NCBI RefSeq assembly: GCF_017315725.1
Contig: NZ_JAFLRG010000002.1
Location: 1,612,001 to 1,676,000 of the forward strand
From: Trinickia acidisoli
Lineage (GTDB): Bacteria > Pseudomonadota > Gammaproteobacteria > Burkholderiales > Burkholderiaceae
Reading direction: 5' to 3'
Length of the DNA stretch: 64,000 bases
In this document: in pieces, positions 25,741-35,146 of the stretch
How positions within the stretch are numbered: position 1 is the stretch's first letter
How the letters are laid out: each line of letters starts with the position of its first letter
Made by a program: the position numbers and the translations under genes
Notes under the pieces: generated by a model
Told to the model about the DNA's origin: nothing
What the model saw: the letters and a program-made list of their open reading frames with translations, nothing else
Database searches by the model: none

Positions 25741-25755
25741 GGAAATAATATTTCC
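25741..25755. promoter_or_regulatory. Lrp-type operator upstream of ocd
   Basis: GGAAATA-A-TATTTCC is a perfect 15-bp palindrome with an AT-rich centre, the general shape of Lrp/AsnC sites. It lies 45 bp upstream of the ornithine cyclodeaminase start and faces the divergent Lrp gene. Confidence 0.6.
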
Positions 25756-25800
25756 ATTCAGCGGCTAACGAGGCCGCGGCTACTCAGGAGACACCCCATC

Positions 25801-26877
25801 ATGACTCGCTTTCTCGACGTTCCCGCCACCAGCCGGCTCATCGCGCGCGTGGGCCTTACTCGGTTCTTGAGCGAACTCCTCGATACGCTGCGCGCGGACT
25901 ACCTTCGATGGACAGACTTCGACAAATCGCCCCGCGTCGCGTGCCATTCGCCGAACGGCGTGATCGAACTGATGCCTGTCGCGAACAATGAGCTGTTCGC
26001 GTTCAAATACGTCAACGGCCATCCCGTCAACGCTCAGCGCGGCATTCATACGGTGATGGCGTTCGGGGCGCTCGCGGCAGTCGATACCGGCTATCCCGTC
26101 CTGCTCGCGGAACTTACGCTGACCACCGCATTGCGCACCGCCGCAACGGCGGTGCTCGCAGCGCGCGTGCTCGCCCGCCCCAACGCCAAGAAAATGGCTT
26201 TGATCGGCAACGGCGCGCAAAGCGAATTCCAAGCGATCGCGTTTCACACGCTGCTCGGCATCGATGAAATCCGCGTATTCGACATCGATCCGAGCGCGAC
26301 GGACAAGCTCGTCCGCAATCTCGCCGCCTATCACGACCTGCGCGTGATCCGCGTCGCATCGACGGCCGACGCGGTACGCGGCGCCGACATCGTCACGACG
26401 GTAACGGCCGACAAGGCCTACGCAACGATCATTACGCCCGACATGATCGAGCCCGGCATGCATCTGAACGCCGTCGGCGGCGACTGCCCCGGCAAGACGG
26501 AGCTTCATGCCGACGTGCTGAGCATGAGCCGCGTCATCGTCGAGTACGAACCGCAAACACGGATCGAGGGCGACATCCAGCAGTTGCCCGCCGACTTCCC
26601 GGTGACCGAGTTGTGGCGAATCCTGAAGGGCGAAGCCACGGGCCGCGAAAACGCCTCGCAAGTCACCGTCTTCGATTCAGTCGGTTTCGCACTGGAGGAT
26701 TACTCGGCACTGCGCTATCTCCATGCGCTCGATCAGCAGCACGATGCCGGCATCGACATTTCGTTGATTCCGCCTTCGGTCGATCCCAAGAATTTGTTCG
26801 GACTCATCGAGCAAGCACAGGTGATGTGCGCCGCCGCAACGCGCACGTTCGACGAGGCGCACGCTTTCGCGCGCTGA
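25801..26877 (+). CDS. Ornithine cyclodeaminase
   Basis: 358 aa of the OCD/mu-crystallin family; the enzyme converts L-ornithine to L-proline and ammonia using bound NAD+. The substrate region includes VIELMPVANNELFAFKYVNGHP. The nucleotide fold has MALIGNGAQSEFQAIAFHTLLG and VRGADIVTTVTADK, and NAVGGDCPGKTELHADVL carries the catalytic Asp region. It is the first gene of an operon with ctlX; upstream is an Lrp gene with a matching operator. The length and the C-terminal extension match the longer bacterial OCD subgroup. Confidence 0.9.
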   Translation: MTRFLDVPATSRLIARVGLTRFLSELLDTLRADYLRWTDFDKSPRVACHSPNGVIELMPVANNELFAFKYVNGHPVNAQRGIHTVMAFGALAAVDTGYPVLLAELTLTTALRTAATAVLAARVLARPNAKKMALIGNGAQSEFQAIAFHTLLGIDEIRVFDIDPSATDKLVRNLAAYHDLRVIRVASTADAVRGADIVTTVTADKAYATIITPDMIEPGMHLNAVGGDCPGKTELHADVLSMSRVIVEYEPQTRIEGDIQQLPADFPVTELWRILKGEATGRENASQVTVFDSVGFALEDYSALRYLHALDQQHDAGIDISLIPPSVDPKNLFGLIEQAQVMCAAATRTFDEAHAFAR

Positions 26878-26930
26878 AGCCAGCCTGCCGCCGTGCGCTC
26901 GCTGCCGATGCCTTCTTCTCGATGTTTTCA

Positions 26931-27875
26931 ATGAATACTCAGTCGATTCAAGCACCCGCCGCTGTCGTGATGGTTCGTCCGCATCGCTTCATGCCGAACC
27001 CGCAAACGGCCGCCGACAACGCGTTTCAATGCAATCCGGCAGCAAGCAGCGCGGCGACGATGCACACCTTGGCCGAGCAGGCGCGCGAGGAAGTCACGGC
27101 GGCCGCGCATGCGCTAACGCAAGCCGGCGTACGCGTGCATCTGTTCGACGATCATGGCGAGCACGATACGCCGGATTCCGCATTTCCCAACAATTGGCTT
27201 ACCACGCATGCGGGCGGCCGCGTTGCGTTGTTTCCGATGTACAGCCCTAACCGCAGGCGCGAACGACGCGCCGACATCGTGGAGATGCTCAAGACGAAAT
27301 ACCGAGTGAGGGAGATCGTCGACTACTCGGGTCTCGAGCATGACGGTGTTTTTCTCGAAGGTACCGGCGCGATGGTCCTCGATCACGTGGGACGTATCGC
27401 ATACGCCGCGCGTTCGCATCGCGCCGATCCGATCGCGCTCGAACGCTTTTGCGCGCAGTTTCACTTCGAGCCGATTTGTTTCGATACCACCGATCCCGAG
27501 GGCCGTGCGATCTATCACACCAACGTGATGATGAGCGTCGCCACGGCATTTGCCTTGGTCGGGCTCGATGCGATCCGCGATCCGCACCGGCGCGATGACG
27601 TTCGTCATCGTTTGCTGGAAACAGGCCGTACCGTCATCGCACTCGATCATGAGCAAATCGCGAATTTCGCGGCGAACGCCCTCGAATTGAACGGACGCGA
27701 CGGTCGCATACTGGCTCTGTCCAAACGCGCTTTCGCATGCCTTACCCCTGGGCAACGCGAACTGATCGAACGCTCGGCGCGACTGCTCCCGCTCGACGTT
27801 CCCACCATCGAAACCGCCGGAGGCTCGGTGCGCTGCATGCTCGCGGGGATTCATCTTGCGGCCCGCATCGGCTGA
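26931..27875 (+). CDS. ctlX: Citrulline utilisation hydrolase CtlX
   Basis: 314 aa of the arginine deiminase-like (amidinotransferase) superfamily; CtlX hydrolyses citrulline to ornithine. Conserved features: VVMVRPHRFMPNPQTA at the N terminus, DSAFPNNWLTTH near residue 80, LEGTGAMVLDH, YHTNVMMSVATAF, and the catalytic Cys near the end in SVRCMLAGIHL. It follows ocd by 53 bp, so together they give citrulline to ornithine to proline. An ATG at 26922 in frame adds three residues. Confidence 0.88.
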   Translation: MNTQSIQAPAAVVMVRPHRFMPNPQTAADNAFQCNPAASSAATMHTLAEQAREEVTAAAHALTQAGVRVHLFDDHGEHDTPDSAFPNNWLTTHAGGRVALFPMYSPNRRRERRADIVEMLKTKYRVREIVDYSGLEHDGVFLEGTGAMVLDHVGRIAYAARSHRADPIALERFCAQFHFEPICFDTTDPEGRAIYHTNVMMSVATAFALVGLDAIRDPHRRDDVRHRLLETGRTVIALDHEQIANFAANALELNGRDGRILALSKRAFACLTPGQRELIERSARLLPLDVPTIETAGGSVRCMLAGIHLAARIG

Positions 27876-27966
27876 CCCGTAGCGCCGGAACGGCTCTCCT
27901 CCGGCAAGCGCCTCGGGGCGAACGAATGCGCACGGAGGTGTCCTCGCCAACATACCGCGCCTGCCA

Positions 27967-27984
27967 TTTGACTCATAAGTCAAA
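27967..27984. promoter_or_regulatory. Palindromic operator upstream of the ABC importer
   Basis: TTTGACTCATAAGTCAAA is an inverted repeat with 7-bp arms and a 4-bp centre, 30 bp before the binding-protein start codon. One arm could also act as the -35 box (TTGACT), so a bound protein would control promoter access. The regulator is not evident from the sequence. Confidence 0.5.
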
Positions 27985-28014
27985 CCATTAGACAGCGGAT
28001 AAAAGGAGGCCGCC

Positions 28015-29280
28015 ATGACCCGGGCGAACCGCAGGCCTGACGCCAATCGCCGCACGATACTGAAGGCGGCTGCGGCGGCCGCGTCCCTGCAATTGGCGTC
28101 TCCGTTCATCATCAAGGCACGCGGCGAGACGCCGCTGCGGATCGGCATGGTCGATCCGCTGACGGGCGTCTATGCTGCGGTTGCACAAAACGAAGTGACC
28201 GGCGCGAAGCTGGCCGTCGCGCAAATCAACTTGCGTGGAGGCATCCTCGGGCGCCCCGTCGAATTGCTCGTCGAGGACTCGGCCAATGACGTCGGTACCG
28301 GCGTGCAAAAGGCGCGTAAGCTGATCGACCGCGATCAGGTCACGTTCCTCATCGGCGACGTGAATTCCGCCATCGCACAAGCCCTCGCTCAAGTCAGCAA
28401 CGAAAAGAAAGTGCTGCACATCGTTTCCGGCGGCCATACCGATACGATCACGGGCACCGACTGCAAGTGGAACGTCTATCGCGTCTGCAACACGACGAGC
28501 ATGGAAGCCAACGCAGTCGCCAACCTCCTGTTTTCGAAGTACGGCAAGCGGTGGCATTTCATCACGCCCGATTACGCATTCGGCCATACGCTGCAAAAGG
28601 CCGCGGCGGCCGACTTGCAGAAACTCGGCGGAACGATCACGGGCAACGAGTTGACGCCGCTCGGCACGACCGATTTCTCTGCGTATCTGATCAAGGCGCG
28701 CGCCGCGAAACCGGACGTGCTGCTCGTGTTGCCGCAAGGCTCGGACATGGTGAACTGCTTGAAACAGATCGCCCAATTCGGGCTCGGCAAGGACATGCAC
28801 ATTGCCGGATTGCAGCAAGAACTGGAATCGCTCGAAGCCATGCCGCCCGAAGCGCGCGTGGGTGTCTGGATGTTCGAATGGTATTGGAAGCAACCGGGCG
28901 TACCCGACGTCGACAAATTCGTTGCAGACATTCGTAAGGTGAACGGCGGCAAGGTGCCGACGGCGCGCCATTGGTTCGGCTACACCTCCGTGCGCACGCT
29001 CGCAGGCATCGCCAACCAGGAGCGAACGCTCGATGCAAAAAAACTCGCCGAAGCACTCGGCGGCTTCGAACTGCCGGACGACGTCAAACTACAACCGAAC
29101 AAGTGCTATTACCGCAAGGGCGACCATCAACTGATGACGTCGGCGTTCGTCGGCCAAGCACTCACGGAGCCGGCACCCGACGATCCCGAAGATTTGTTCC
29201 GCGTCGAATACGTCGTACCGGGAGACAAGACCGCTCCGCCGGAAAGCGAAACGGGCTGCAAGGTGCAATGGCCCGCTTGA
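28015..29280 (+). CDS. Liv-type ABC transporter substrate-binding protein
   Basis: A periplasmic binding protein of 421 aa of the amide/urea/branched-chain group (Peripla_BP_6). The N terminus is a twin-arginine signal (NRRTILKAAAAAASLQLASP), unusual but known for this subgroup. The core has LRIGMVDPLTGVYAAVAQNEV, DVNSAIAQALAQVSNEKKV and ITPDYAFGHTLQKAA. AGGAGG precedes the ATG. First gene of a complete five-gene importer. Because it follows ocd-ctlX, citrulline, ornithine or a related compound is a fair guess, but the ligand is not proven. Confidence 0.88.
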   Translation: MTRANRRPDANRRTILKAAAAAASLQLASPFIIKARGETPLRIGMVDPLTGVYAAVAQNEVTGAKLAVAQINLRGGILGRPVELLVEDSANDVGTGVQKARKLIDRDQVTFLIGDVNSAIAQALAQVSNEKKVLHIVSGGHTDTITGTDCKWNVYRVCNTTSMEANAVANLLFSKYGKRWHFITPDYAFGHTLQKAAAADLQKLGGTITGNELTPLGTTDFSAYLIKARAAKPDVLLVLPQGSDMVNCLKQIAQFGLGKDMHIAGLQQELESLEAMPPEARVGVWMFEWYWKQPGVPDVDKFVADIRKVNGGKVPTARHWFGYTSVRTLAGIANQERTLDAKKLAEALGGFELPDDVKLQPNKCYYRKGDHQLMTSAFVGQALTEPAPDDPEDLFRVEYVVPGDKTAPPESETGCKVQWPA

Positions 29281-29341
29281 TCCGAGGGAATCCGCCGCCG
29301 ATGTGAGTTCCGGCCGAACGCGATGACGAGCAGGATGCGCG

Positions 29342-30211
29342 ATGACTCAACTGCTTTTGTTCAACGTCACCAACGGATTGATCATCGGCGCGTTCTACGT
29401 GCTGATGGCGCTCGGGTTATCGCTGATTCTCAATCTGAGCAACGTGATCAATTTTGCTCATGGCGGCTTTCTCGTCGCGGGCGGCTATGTCGCGTACACG
29501 GTCACGCCTTATGTCGGCTTCTGGGGTGCGCTGCTGATTGCGCCTCCGTGCGTGGCCTTGATCGGGCTCGTCCTCGAGCGGCTGCTCATTCGTCGCGTCT
29601 ACGGACGCGATCCGCTCTACGGTCTCTTGCTGACATTCGGTCTAGCGTTCGTTTTCGAGGACGGCACACGTTTCATCTGGGGTGCGCAGGGCAAACCGGT
29701 CAACGTCCCGGCGGTACTATCACGGCCCCTCAGCGATACGCTGTTCTTCATCACGGGCTACCGTTTGTTCATGGTCGGCACCGTGGCCCTCGCCGTGGCG
29801 TTGCTGTTCATCCTGTTGCGCTATAGCCGCCTCGGCATTCGCATTCGCGCCGGCACGCTCGACCTCGAAACCGTTTCAGCGCTCGGTGTCAACGTCGGCC
29901 GTCTGCGCTCGCTCAACTTCGCGGTCGGCGCCTTTCTTGCCGGGCTCAGCGGCGTGCTCGCGGCCGGTCAGCTCGGGCTGGAGCCGACGATGGGCACGGG
30001 GCTGCTGATGCCAAGCTTCATCGCGATCATCGTCGGCGGCGTGGGCAGCCTCACCGGCACGCTTTTGGGTGGTTTGCTGATCGGGGTGGCGTCGGGCATC
30101 ACCGCGGTGTTCTTGCCGGCGGCGAGCGAGGCCATCATCTACGTGTTGATGGCGGTCGTGCTGTTGCTGCGTCCTCGCGGTCTGCTCGGCGAAGAGGGCA
30201 TGCTGACATGA
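29342..30211 (+). CDS. Liv-type ABC permease (LivH)
   Basis: An inner-membrane permease of 289 aa with about eight hydrophobic segments. Typical LivH features are NGLIIGAFYVLMALGLSLIL at the N terminus, NFAHGGFLVAGGYVAY, and the EAA-like cytoplasmic loop around FNAVGA-equivalent NFAVGAFLAGLSGVLA. The stop overlaps the start of the next permease by 4 bp, so the two are translated together and form the transmembrane channel. Confidence 0.9.
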   Translation: MTQLLLFNVTNGLIIGAFYVLMALGLSLILNLSNVINFAHGGFLVAGGYVAYTVTPYVGFWGALLIAPPCVALIGLVLERLLIRRVYGRDPLYGLLLTFGLAFVFEDGTRFIWGAQGKPVNVPAVLSRPLSDTLFFITGYRLFMVGTVALAVALLFILLRYSRLGIRIRAGTLDLETVSALGVNVGRLRSLNFAVGAFLAGLSGVLAAGQLGLEPTMGTGLLMPSFIAIIVGGVGSLTGTLLGGLLIGVASGITAVFLPAASEAIIYVLMAVVLLLRPRGLLGEEGMLT

Positions 30212-31173
30212 GCGCTCGAACATGGTCCCGCCTGCGTCATCCATTGACGCTCGCCGCCATCTGGGCGACGTTGCTGCTGGCGCCGTTCTGGATGCCTCCG
30301 CTCGGCGGCTACACCGCGCTCGGAACGCGTGTGCTGGTGCTAGGTCTTGCCGCGATGTCGGTCAACTTCTTGCTCGGCTTTACCGGCGTGCTGTCCTTCG
30401 GTCACGCCGCATTCTTCGGTCTCGGCGCGTACGGCGCGGGACTCTCGCTCAAGTTCTTGGCGCCTAGCACACCGCTCGCGCTGCTTTGCGGAACCTTGCT
30501 CGGCGGCATTTGCGGATCGCTGCTCGGCGCGCTCTGCGCCCGCCTGCGCGGCGTCTACTTCGCAATGGTCACGATCGCGTTCGGGCAGGTGTTCTACTAC
30601 ATCGCCTTCCAATGGAGTTCGCTGACGGGCGGCGATGACGGGCTGCGCGGGTTCGAGCGCGCGCCGTTGAACTTCGGCGTCATCAAGATCGATATCCTGA
30701 CGCACTCCGTTGCGTTCTACTACTTCGTGCTCGTTTGCCTCGCCTTGGCGGTTGCATTGATGGGCTTCATTCTTCGCTCGCCGTTCGGACGCACGATGAT
30801 CGCGATTCGCGAGAACGAGCGGCGCGCCCGCTTTCTCGGCATTCCGGTCAGTCGCCATATCTGGATCGCGTTCACGTTCTCCTGCTTCTTCATGGGTTTT
30901 GCCGGCGCACTGTACGCACTCCTAAACAATTTCGCCGACCCGCGCGGCCTGCATTTCAGCCAATCGGGCGACTTCGTGATGATGGCCGTGATGGGCGGCA
31001 TGCGCAGTTTATGGGGGCCGTTGCTCGGCGCCGCGGTGTTCGTGGTGCTGCAGGACTATCTGTCGAGTATCACCGTCAACTGGATGTCATTCTTCGGCAT
31101 GCTGTTCGTCGCAATCGTGCTGTTCTTTCCGCGCGGGCTCCTCGGCTTCATTCGCGGCAGGAGCAACTCATGA
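30208..31173 (+). CDS. Liv-type ABC permease (LivM)
   Basis: The second inner-membrane permease, 321 aa. Family markers: NFLLGFTGVLSFGHAAFFGL near residue 55, RLRGVYFAMVTIAFGQVFYY, TGGDDGLRG, and the cytoplasmic RARFLGIPVSRHIWIAFTFS loop that contacts the ATPases. It overlaps the genes on both sides by 4 bp (ATGA). It pairs with the LivH protein. Confidence 0.9.
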   Translation: MSARTWSRLRHPLTLAAIWATLLLAPFWMPPLGGYTALGTRVLVLGLAAMSVNFLLGFTGVLSFGHAAFFGLGAYGAGLSLKFLAPSTPLALLCGTLLGGICGSLLGALCARLRGVYFAMVTIAFGQVFYYIAFQWSSLTGGDDGLRGFERAPLNFGVIKIDILTHSVAFYYFVLVCLALAVALMGFILRSPFGRTMIAIRENERRARFLGIPVSRHIWIAFTFSCFFMGFAGALYALLNNFADPRGLHFSQSGDFVMMAVMGGMRSLWGPLLGAAVFVVLQDYLSSITVNWMSFFGMLFVAIVLFFPRGLLGFIRGRSNS

Positions 31174-31919
31174 ACGTCCTCGACGTCGAGCACGTAAGCA
31201 AGCGTTTCGGCAATCTGCAAGCCGTGCGCGACGTATCGCTACATATCGAACGAGGTGCGCTGCACGCCATCATCGGGCCGAATGGCGCCGGCAAAACGAC
31301 GTTTTTCAACTTGATCAGCGGGCTGTTTCCACCGACGGCAGGCGCCATCGTATTCGACGGAAGCGACATCACGGCGCTGCCTGCGCATCGACGCGTCAGC
31401 GTCGGCATCGCACGCACGTTCCAAATCACCGAGATCTTTCCGGAACTCACCGTGCTCGAGAACCTGCGCATCAGCGTGGAGGTGGCGGCCGGTCTTCGCA
31501 TGCGAACGTGGATCAACCGCGCGCAGGCCAGACAGGTACGCACTCGCATCGACGAAACAGTCGCACTGACCGGCCTCGGCCCTCGGGCCGAACGATTGGT
31601 AGGCGAACTGTCGCACGGCGAGCAGCGAATCGTCGAGATCGCGATGGCGCTCGCGCTACGGCCTCGCTTGCTGTTGCTTGACGAACCCGCAGCCGGCATG
31701 GGCGACCAGGAGACGGAAGCCATTACGCGATTGATCGCGCGCGTGCATCGAGACGGCGCGTTGACGATCGCTTTGATCGAACACGATATGCGCGTCGTAT
31801 TCGACCTCGCGGATCGGATCACCGTCCTCGATCGCGGCAGCGTGCTGGCCGAGGGAACCCCGCAAGCGATTGCCGCCGACGAGGCCGTGCAAACCGCTTA
31901 CCTCGGCGTGGCCGTATGA
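31170..31919 (+). CDS. Liv-type ABC ATPase (LivG)
   Basis: 249 aa. Walker A is GPNGAGKTTF, the signature motif is LSHGEQRIVEIAMAL, Walker B is LLLLDEPAAGM, and the switch His is in ALIEHDM. It powers the two permeases. The ATGA overlap at 31170 couples it to the permease gene; the frame upstream of that point is antisense-like noise. Confidence 0.92.
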   Translation: MNVLDVEHVSKRFGNLQAVRDVSLHIERGALHAIIGPNGAGKTTFFNLISGLFPPTAGAIVFDGSDITALPAHRRVSVGIARTFQITEIFPELTVLENLRISVEVAAGLRMRTWINRAQARQVRTRIDETVALTGLGPRAERLVGELSHGEQRIVEIAMALALRPRLLLLDEPAAGMGDQETEAITRLIARVHRDGALTIALIEHDMRVVFDLADRITVLDRGSVLAEGTPQAIAADEAVQTAYLGVAV

Positions 31920-32626
31920 ATGCCGCCCTCATCGCCGATGAGCTCCACACCTATTACGGCAAGAGCCATATCTTGCACGGCGTGAGCCTTACCGTCGAAG
32001 AAGGACGCATCACCGCGTTGCTCGGGCGCAATGGGGCGGGCAAGACGACGACGCTGCGCACGCTGATGGGTCTGACGCCGGCACGCCAAGGCCGCGTGAC
32101 GATCTTCGGCGTGGATACATCCCGCTGGCCGACCTTCAAGGTTGCCGCAAGCGGCGTCGGTTACGTGCCCGAAGGGCGCCGCATCTTCGTCAACCTCAGC
32201 GTCGAGGAGAACTTGCGTGTGCCGCTCGCGCGCAGCGGACCCTGGACGATCCCACGCATCTACGAACTGTTTCCGCGGCTTGCCGAACGCAAGTCGAGCC
32301 GCGGACGTTCGCTCTCGGGAGGCGAGCAGGAAATGCTCTCGATTGCGCGCGCGCTACTGCTCAACCCCCGCTTGCTGATTCTCGACGAACCATCGCAAGG
32401 CCTCGCGCCGCTGATCGTACGCGAGGTATTTCGCGTCGTCTTGCAGATGCGCGATGAAGGCATCTCCGTCCTGCTCGTCGAGCAAAACGCGCGCATGGGT
32501 TTGGAGATCGCCGATCACGCCTACGTGCTGAACGACGGTGCGATCGTTTACGCGGGCAACTCGAGCGCGCTCGCCGCGGACGAGGAGCGCGTTCGCGCAC
32601 TGACCGGCGTCAGCGCGCGAAAATGA
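31916..32626 (+). CDS. Liv-type ABC ATPase (LivF)
   Basis: 236 aa, the second ATPase. Walker A is GRNGAGKTTT, the Q loop lies in VGYVPEGRRIF, the signature is LSGGEQEMLSIARAL, Walker B is LLILDEPSQGL, and the switch region is VLLVEQNARMG. It overlaps livG by 4 bp and closes the importer operon. The stop lies 13 bp from the end of a convergent LysR gene. Confidence 0.92.
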   Translation: MNAALIADELHTYYGKSHILHGVSLTVEEGRITALLGRNGAGKTTTLRTLMGLTPARQGRVTIFGVDTSRWPTFKVAASGVGYVPEGRRIFVNLSVEENLRVPLARSGPWTIPRIYELFPRLAERKSSRGRSLSGGEQEMLSIARALLLNPRLLILDEPSQGLAPLIVREVFRVVLQMRDEGISVLLVEQNARMGLEIADHAYVLNDGAIVYAGNSSALAADEERVRALTGVSARK

Positions 32627-32639
32627 CCGCAACGCACGC

Positions 32640-33572
32640 TCACAGCGCTTCGATCAGATCGCGCCGCTGCGTCCTGCAAAACGCCGTGCAAGCGATATGG
32701 GCCGCACTGGCGGCCGCATTCACCATCGTGCTCGCGTTCGTCGGCTTGCACACCGATACGACGATCGGGGGCGGCACGGGCTTGAGCGGCAGCTCGACGA
32801 ACTCGCCCGTCTGCAATTCGTCGTTGACGAACAAGCTCGGGATGCACGCGACGCCGTAACCGTCGCGCACGAGCTGCACGATCGCGGCCACCGATGGCGA
32901 GCACGTGATGCGCGTATGCTCGGGCCCGACGTTCTCCTGCCGTGCGAGCGTGAGCACGATGCTCTGCAATGCGACTTGCGGTGCCGTGCCGCGCCCGAAC
33001 GTCAGGATCGGCCGCTGGAGTACGCGCGATGCAAGACCGCTCGTGCGCCGCGACAGCAAGCCGCGCCTCACGATCCAGCGCACGGGATAGCTCGCGATCG
33101 CGCTCGAGACAACTTTGGTACTGTCGATCCCTTCCACGCGAATCACAAGATCGAGTTCGCCCGCGAGCAGCCGCTGCTGAAGCACGGCGCTCGACTCCAC
33201 GGTCAAATCGATGTCGAGCTGCGGGAATTTCGCATTGAGGTGCGTAATGTAATGCGCAAGCCACGAATGAACGACCGTCTCGATCACACCCAAGCGCAAC
33301 TTGCCGCCCACGACGATTTCTTGCCCCGCCGCCTCGCGCAGCGCCCGCGCGGCATCCACCACGTTGCGCGCAAGGCTGAGCAGGCTCTCGCCCGCGGGCG
33401 TCAGGCGAAACTGCGTCGTCGACCGATCGATGAGCTCCGTGCGCAAATCGTCTTCGAGCGATTTGATCCGCAACGAAATCGTGGCCGGCGTCGCGTGCAA
33501 CACACGCGCCGTGGCGCGAAAGCTCTCGAGTTCCGCTAACGTGACGAACGTCTCGACGAATCGCGTGTTCAT
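32640..33572 (-). CDS. LysR-type regulator coupled to a chemoreceptor
   Basis: 310 aa. The winged helix-turn-helix is at the N terminus (VTLAELESFRATARVLHATPATISLRI); the effector domain follows. Its ATG overlaps the stop of the chemoreceptor gene (ATGA), so it is translated from the same mRNA, an unusual pairing. The two are divergent from the D-glutamate cyclase-like/MFS/5-oxoprolinase operon, which it probably controls through the palindrome at 35440-35456. The C-terminal end is slightly extended. Confidence 0.87.
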   Translation of the reverse strand: MNTRFVETFVTLAELESFRATARVLHATPATISLRIKSLEDDLRTELIDRSTTQFRLTPAGESLLSLARNVVDAARALREAAGQEIVVGGKLRLGVIETVVHSWLAHYITHLNAKFPQLDIDLTVESSAVLQQRLLAGELDLVIRVEGIDSTKVVSSAIASYPVRWIVRRGLLSRRTSGLASRVLQRPILTFGRGTAPQVALQSIVLTLARQENVGPEHTRITCSPSVAAIVQLVRDGYGVACIPSLFVNDELQTGEFVELPLKPVPPPIVVSVCKPTNASTMVNAAASAAHIACTAFCRTQRRDLIEAL

Positions 33573-35146
33573 CGTTTAGCGGTGTATGCCGCATCTGTCT
33601 CCACGCGGAACGCTTGCATCGCCACCCCGAGTTGCTGCGCCTGCTCGTTGAGCGACGTGGCCGCAGCCGCGGCCTGTTCGACGAGCGCGGCGTTCTGCTG
33701 CGTTGCACCGTCCATCTGCGAGATCGCGCGATTGACCTCCTCGATACCAATGCTTTGCTGAGCCGACGCCCCCGCGATCTCGTCGACGATCGTCGTGACG
33801 CGCTTGACGGCCGCGACGATGCCATCCATCGCCGTGCCCGCGCTTTCCGCCAGCACGGCGCCGCTCTCCACCTGCGTGAGCGAAGTGTCGACGAGCACGC
33901 GAATCTCTTTCGCCGCCGCGGCGCTGCGTTGGGCGAGGCTGCGCACCTCGCTCGCGACGACGGCGAAGCCCCGACCGTTTTCGCCGGCGCGCGCCGCTTC
34001 GACCGCCGCATTCAGCGCGAGGATGTTCGTTTGAAACGCAATGCTATCGATCACCGACGTAATGTCGGCCACCTTCTTCGAGCTTTCGGCGATCGCCCGG
34101 ACCTTGCTCACGACGTCGCCGACCACCCCGCCGCCGCGCTCGGCCTCCGACGACGCGCTCGCCGCCACTTCGGTCGCGCGCGAAGCGTTTTCCGCGTTTT
34201 GCTTGACGGTCGATGTCAGTTCATCCATCGCCGCCGCGGTTTCTTCGAGCGACGCGGCTTGCTGCTCGGTACGGCTCGACAAATCGCTGTTGCCGGTGGC
34301 GATCTCGGCCGCGGCAGTGCGTATCGTCGCGGCGGCCGTCTTCACGCGCGCGACCGTGCCGGCGAGCGTATCGCGCGTATAGGCGATGGCCGATACGATG
34401 CTGTTGTCGTCGCCGTGAGCGACTTCGATATGTCCCGTCAAATCGCCCGATGCGATCTGCCGCGCAAGCTCGGCGGCCTGCGCCGGCTCGCCGCCGACCG
34501 AACGCCGCACGCTCTTGACCGCCATCGACGTCAGCAGCGAAATCGCCGCACCGAGAATGATTAGGACTACCAACGATGTACCGAGCGTGTGATAGAACGC
34601 GGACTGAATGTCGTCTTGATAGACGCCCGCAATGAGATCCCAATTCCAGGGCTTGTAGCGCTCGACGAAGCCGAGCTTCGAACTCGGCTCGGTCTCTCCC
34701 GGCTTGGGCCACCAATATTCGACATACCCCATCCCGTTCGGCGAGGCACCGGCCGCCGCGATATCCCGATAGAGCAGATTGCCCTTGGCATCCTTCCACT
34801 GCGACATGTCCTTGCCGTCGAGCTTCGGCGACATCGGATGCATGACGACCACCGAATCGGCCCCGACGACCGTGACGTACCCGTTGCCGCTATAGCGCAG
34901 ATCCGCAATGCTGACCAAGGCCTGTTGCTTCGCGGCATCGGCACTCAGCTTGCCGGCCTGCGCATCGCGATCGAAACCCGCGGCGATCGAGTACGCCATC
35001 TGCGTGATGTCGGCAAGCGCATGCTTGCGCTCCTTCAACTGCATTTCGCGCATTTGCTGCGCGTGCCAAACCGTCAGCGTCAGCAGGCCGACCCAAGTCA
35101 GGAGCAGTGGGATCCAAAGCTTTTGTCGCAGGGTTAAATGGGACAT
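33569..35146 (-). CDS. Methyl-accepting chemotaxis protein (single-Cache sensor)
   Basis: 525 aa. The first membrane segment is LWIPLLLTWVGLLTLTVW. The periplasmic region (about residues 35-185) is a single-Cache domain with LRYSGNGYVTVVGADSVVVMHP and WNWDLIAGVYQDD. A second membrane segment (VVLIILGAAISLLTSMAV) and a HAMP region follow. The signalling tip is IAFQTNILALNAAVEAARAGE and GFAVVASEVRSLAQRSA. The start at 35146 has GGAAG upstream. It probably senses a substrate of the divergent operon and steers swimming toward it. Confidence 0.9.
   Translation of the reverse strand: MSHLTLRQKLWIPLLLTWVGLLTLTVWHAQQMREMQLKERKHALADITQMAYSIAAGFDRDAQAGKLSADAAKQQALVSIADLRYSGNGYVTVVGADSVVVMHPMSPKLDGKDMSQWKDAKGNLLYRDIAAAGASPNGMGYVEYWWPKPGETEPSSKLGFVERYKPWNWDLIAGVYQDDIQSAFYHTLGTSLVVLIILGAAISLLTSMAVKSVRRSVGGEPAQAAELARQIASGDLTGHIEVAHGDDNSIVSAIAYTRDTLAGTVARVKTAAATIRTAAAEIATGNSDLSSRTEQQAASLEETAAAMDELTSTVKQNAENASRATEVAASASSEAERGGGVVGDVVSKVRAIAESSKKVADITSVIDSIAFQTNILALNAAVEAARAGENGRGFAVVASEVRSLAQRSAAAAKEIRVLVDTSLTQVESGAVLAESAGTAMDGIVAAVKRVTTIVDEIAGASAQQSIGIEEVNRAISQMDGATQQNAALVEQAAAAATSLNEQAQQLGVAMQAFRVETDAAYTAKR

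Noticed and set aside
34221..34799. 192-codon frame inside the chemoreceptor gene
   Set aside because: It is a shadow of the chemoreceptor in another frame on the same strand, with no domain.
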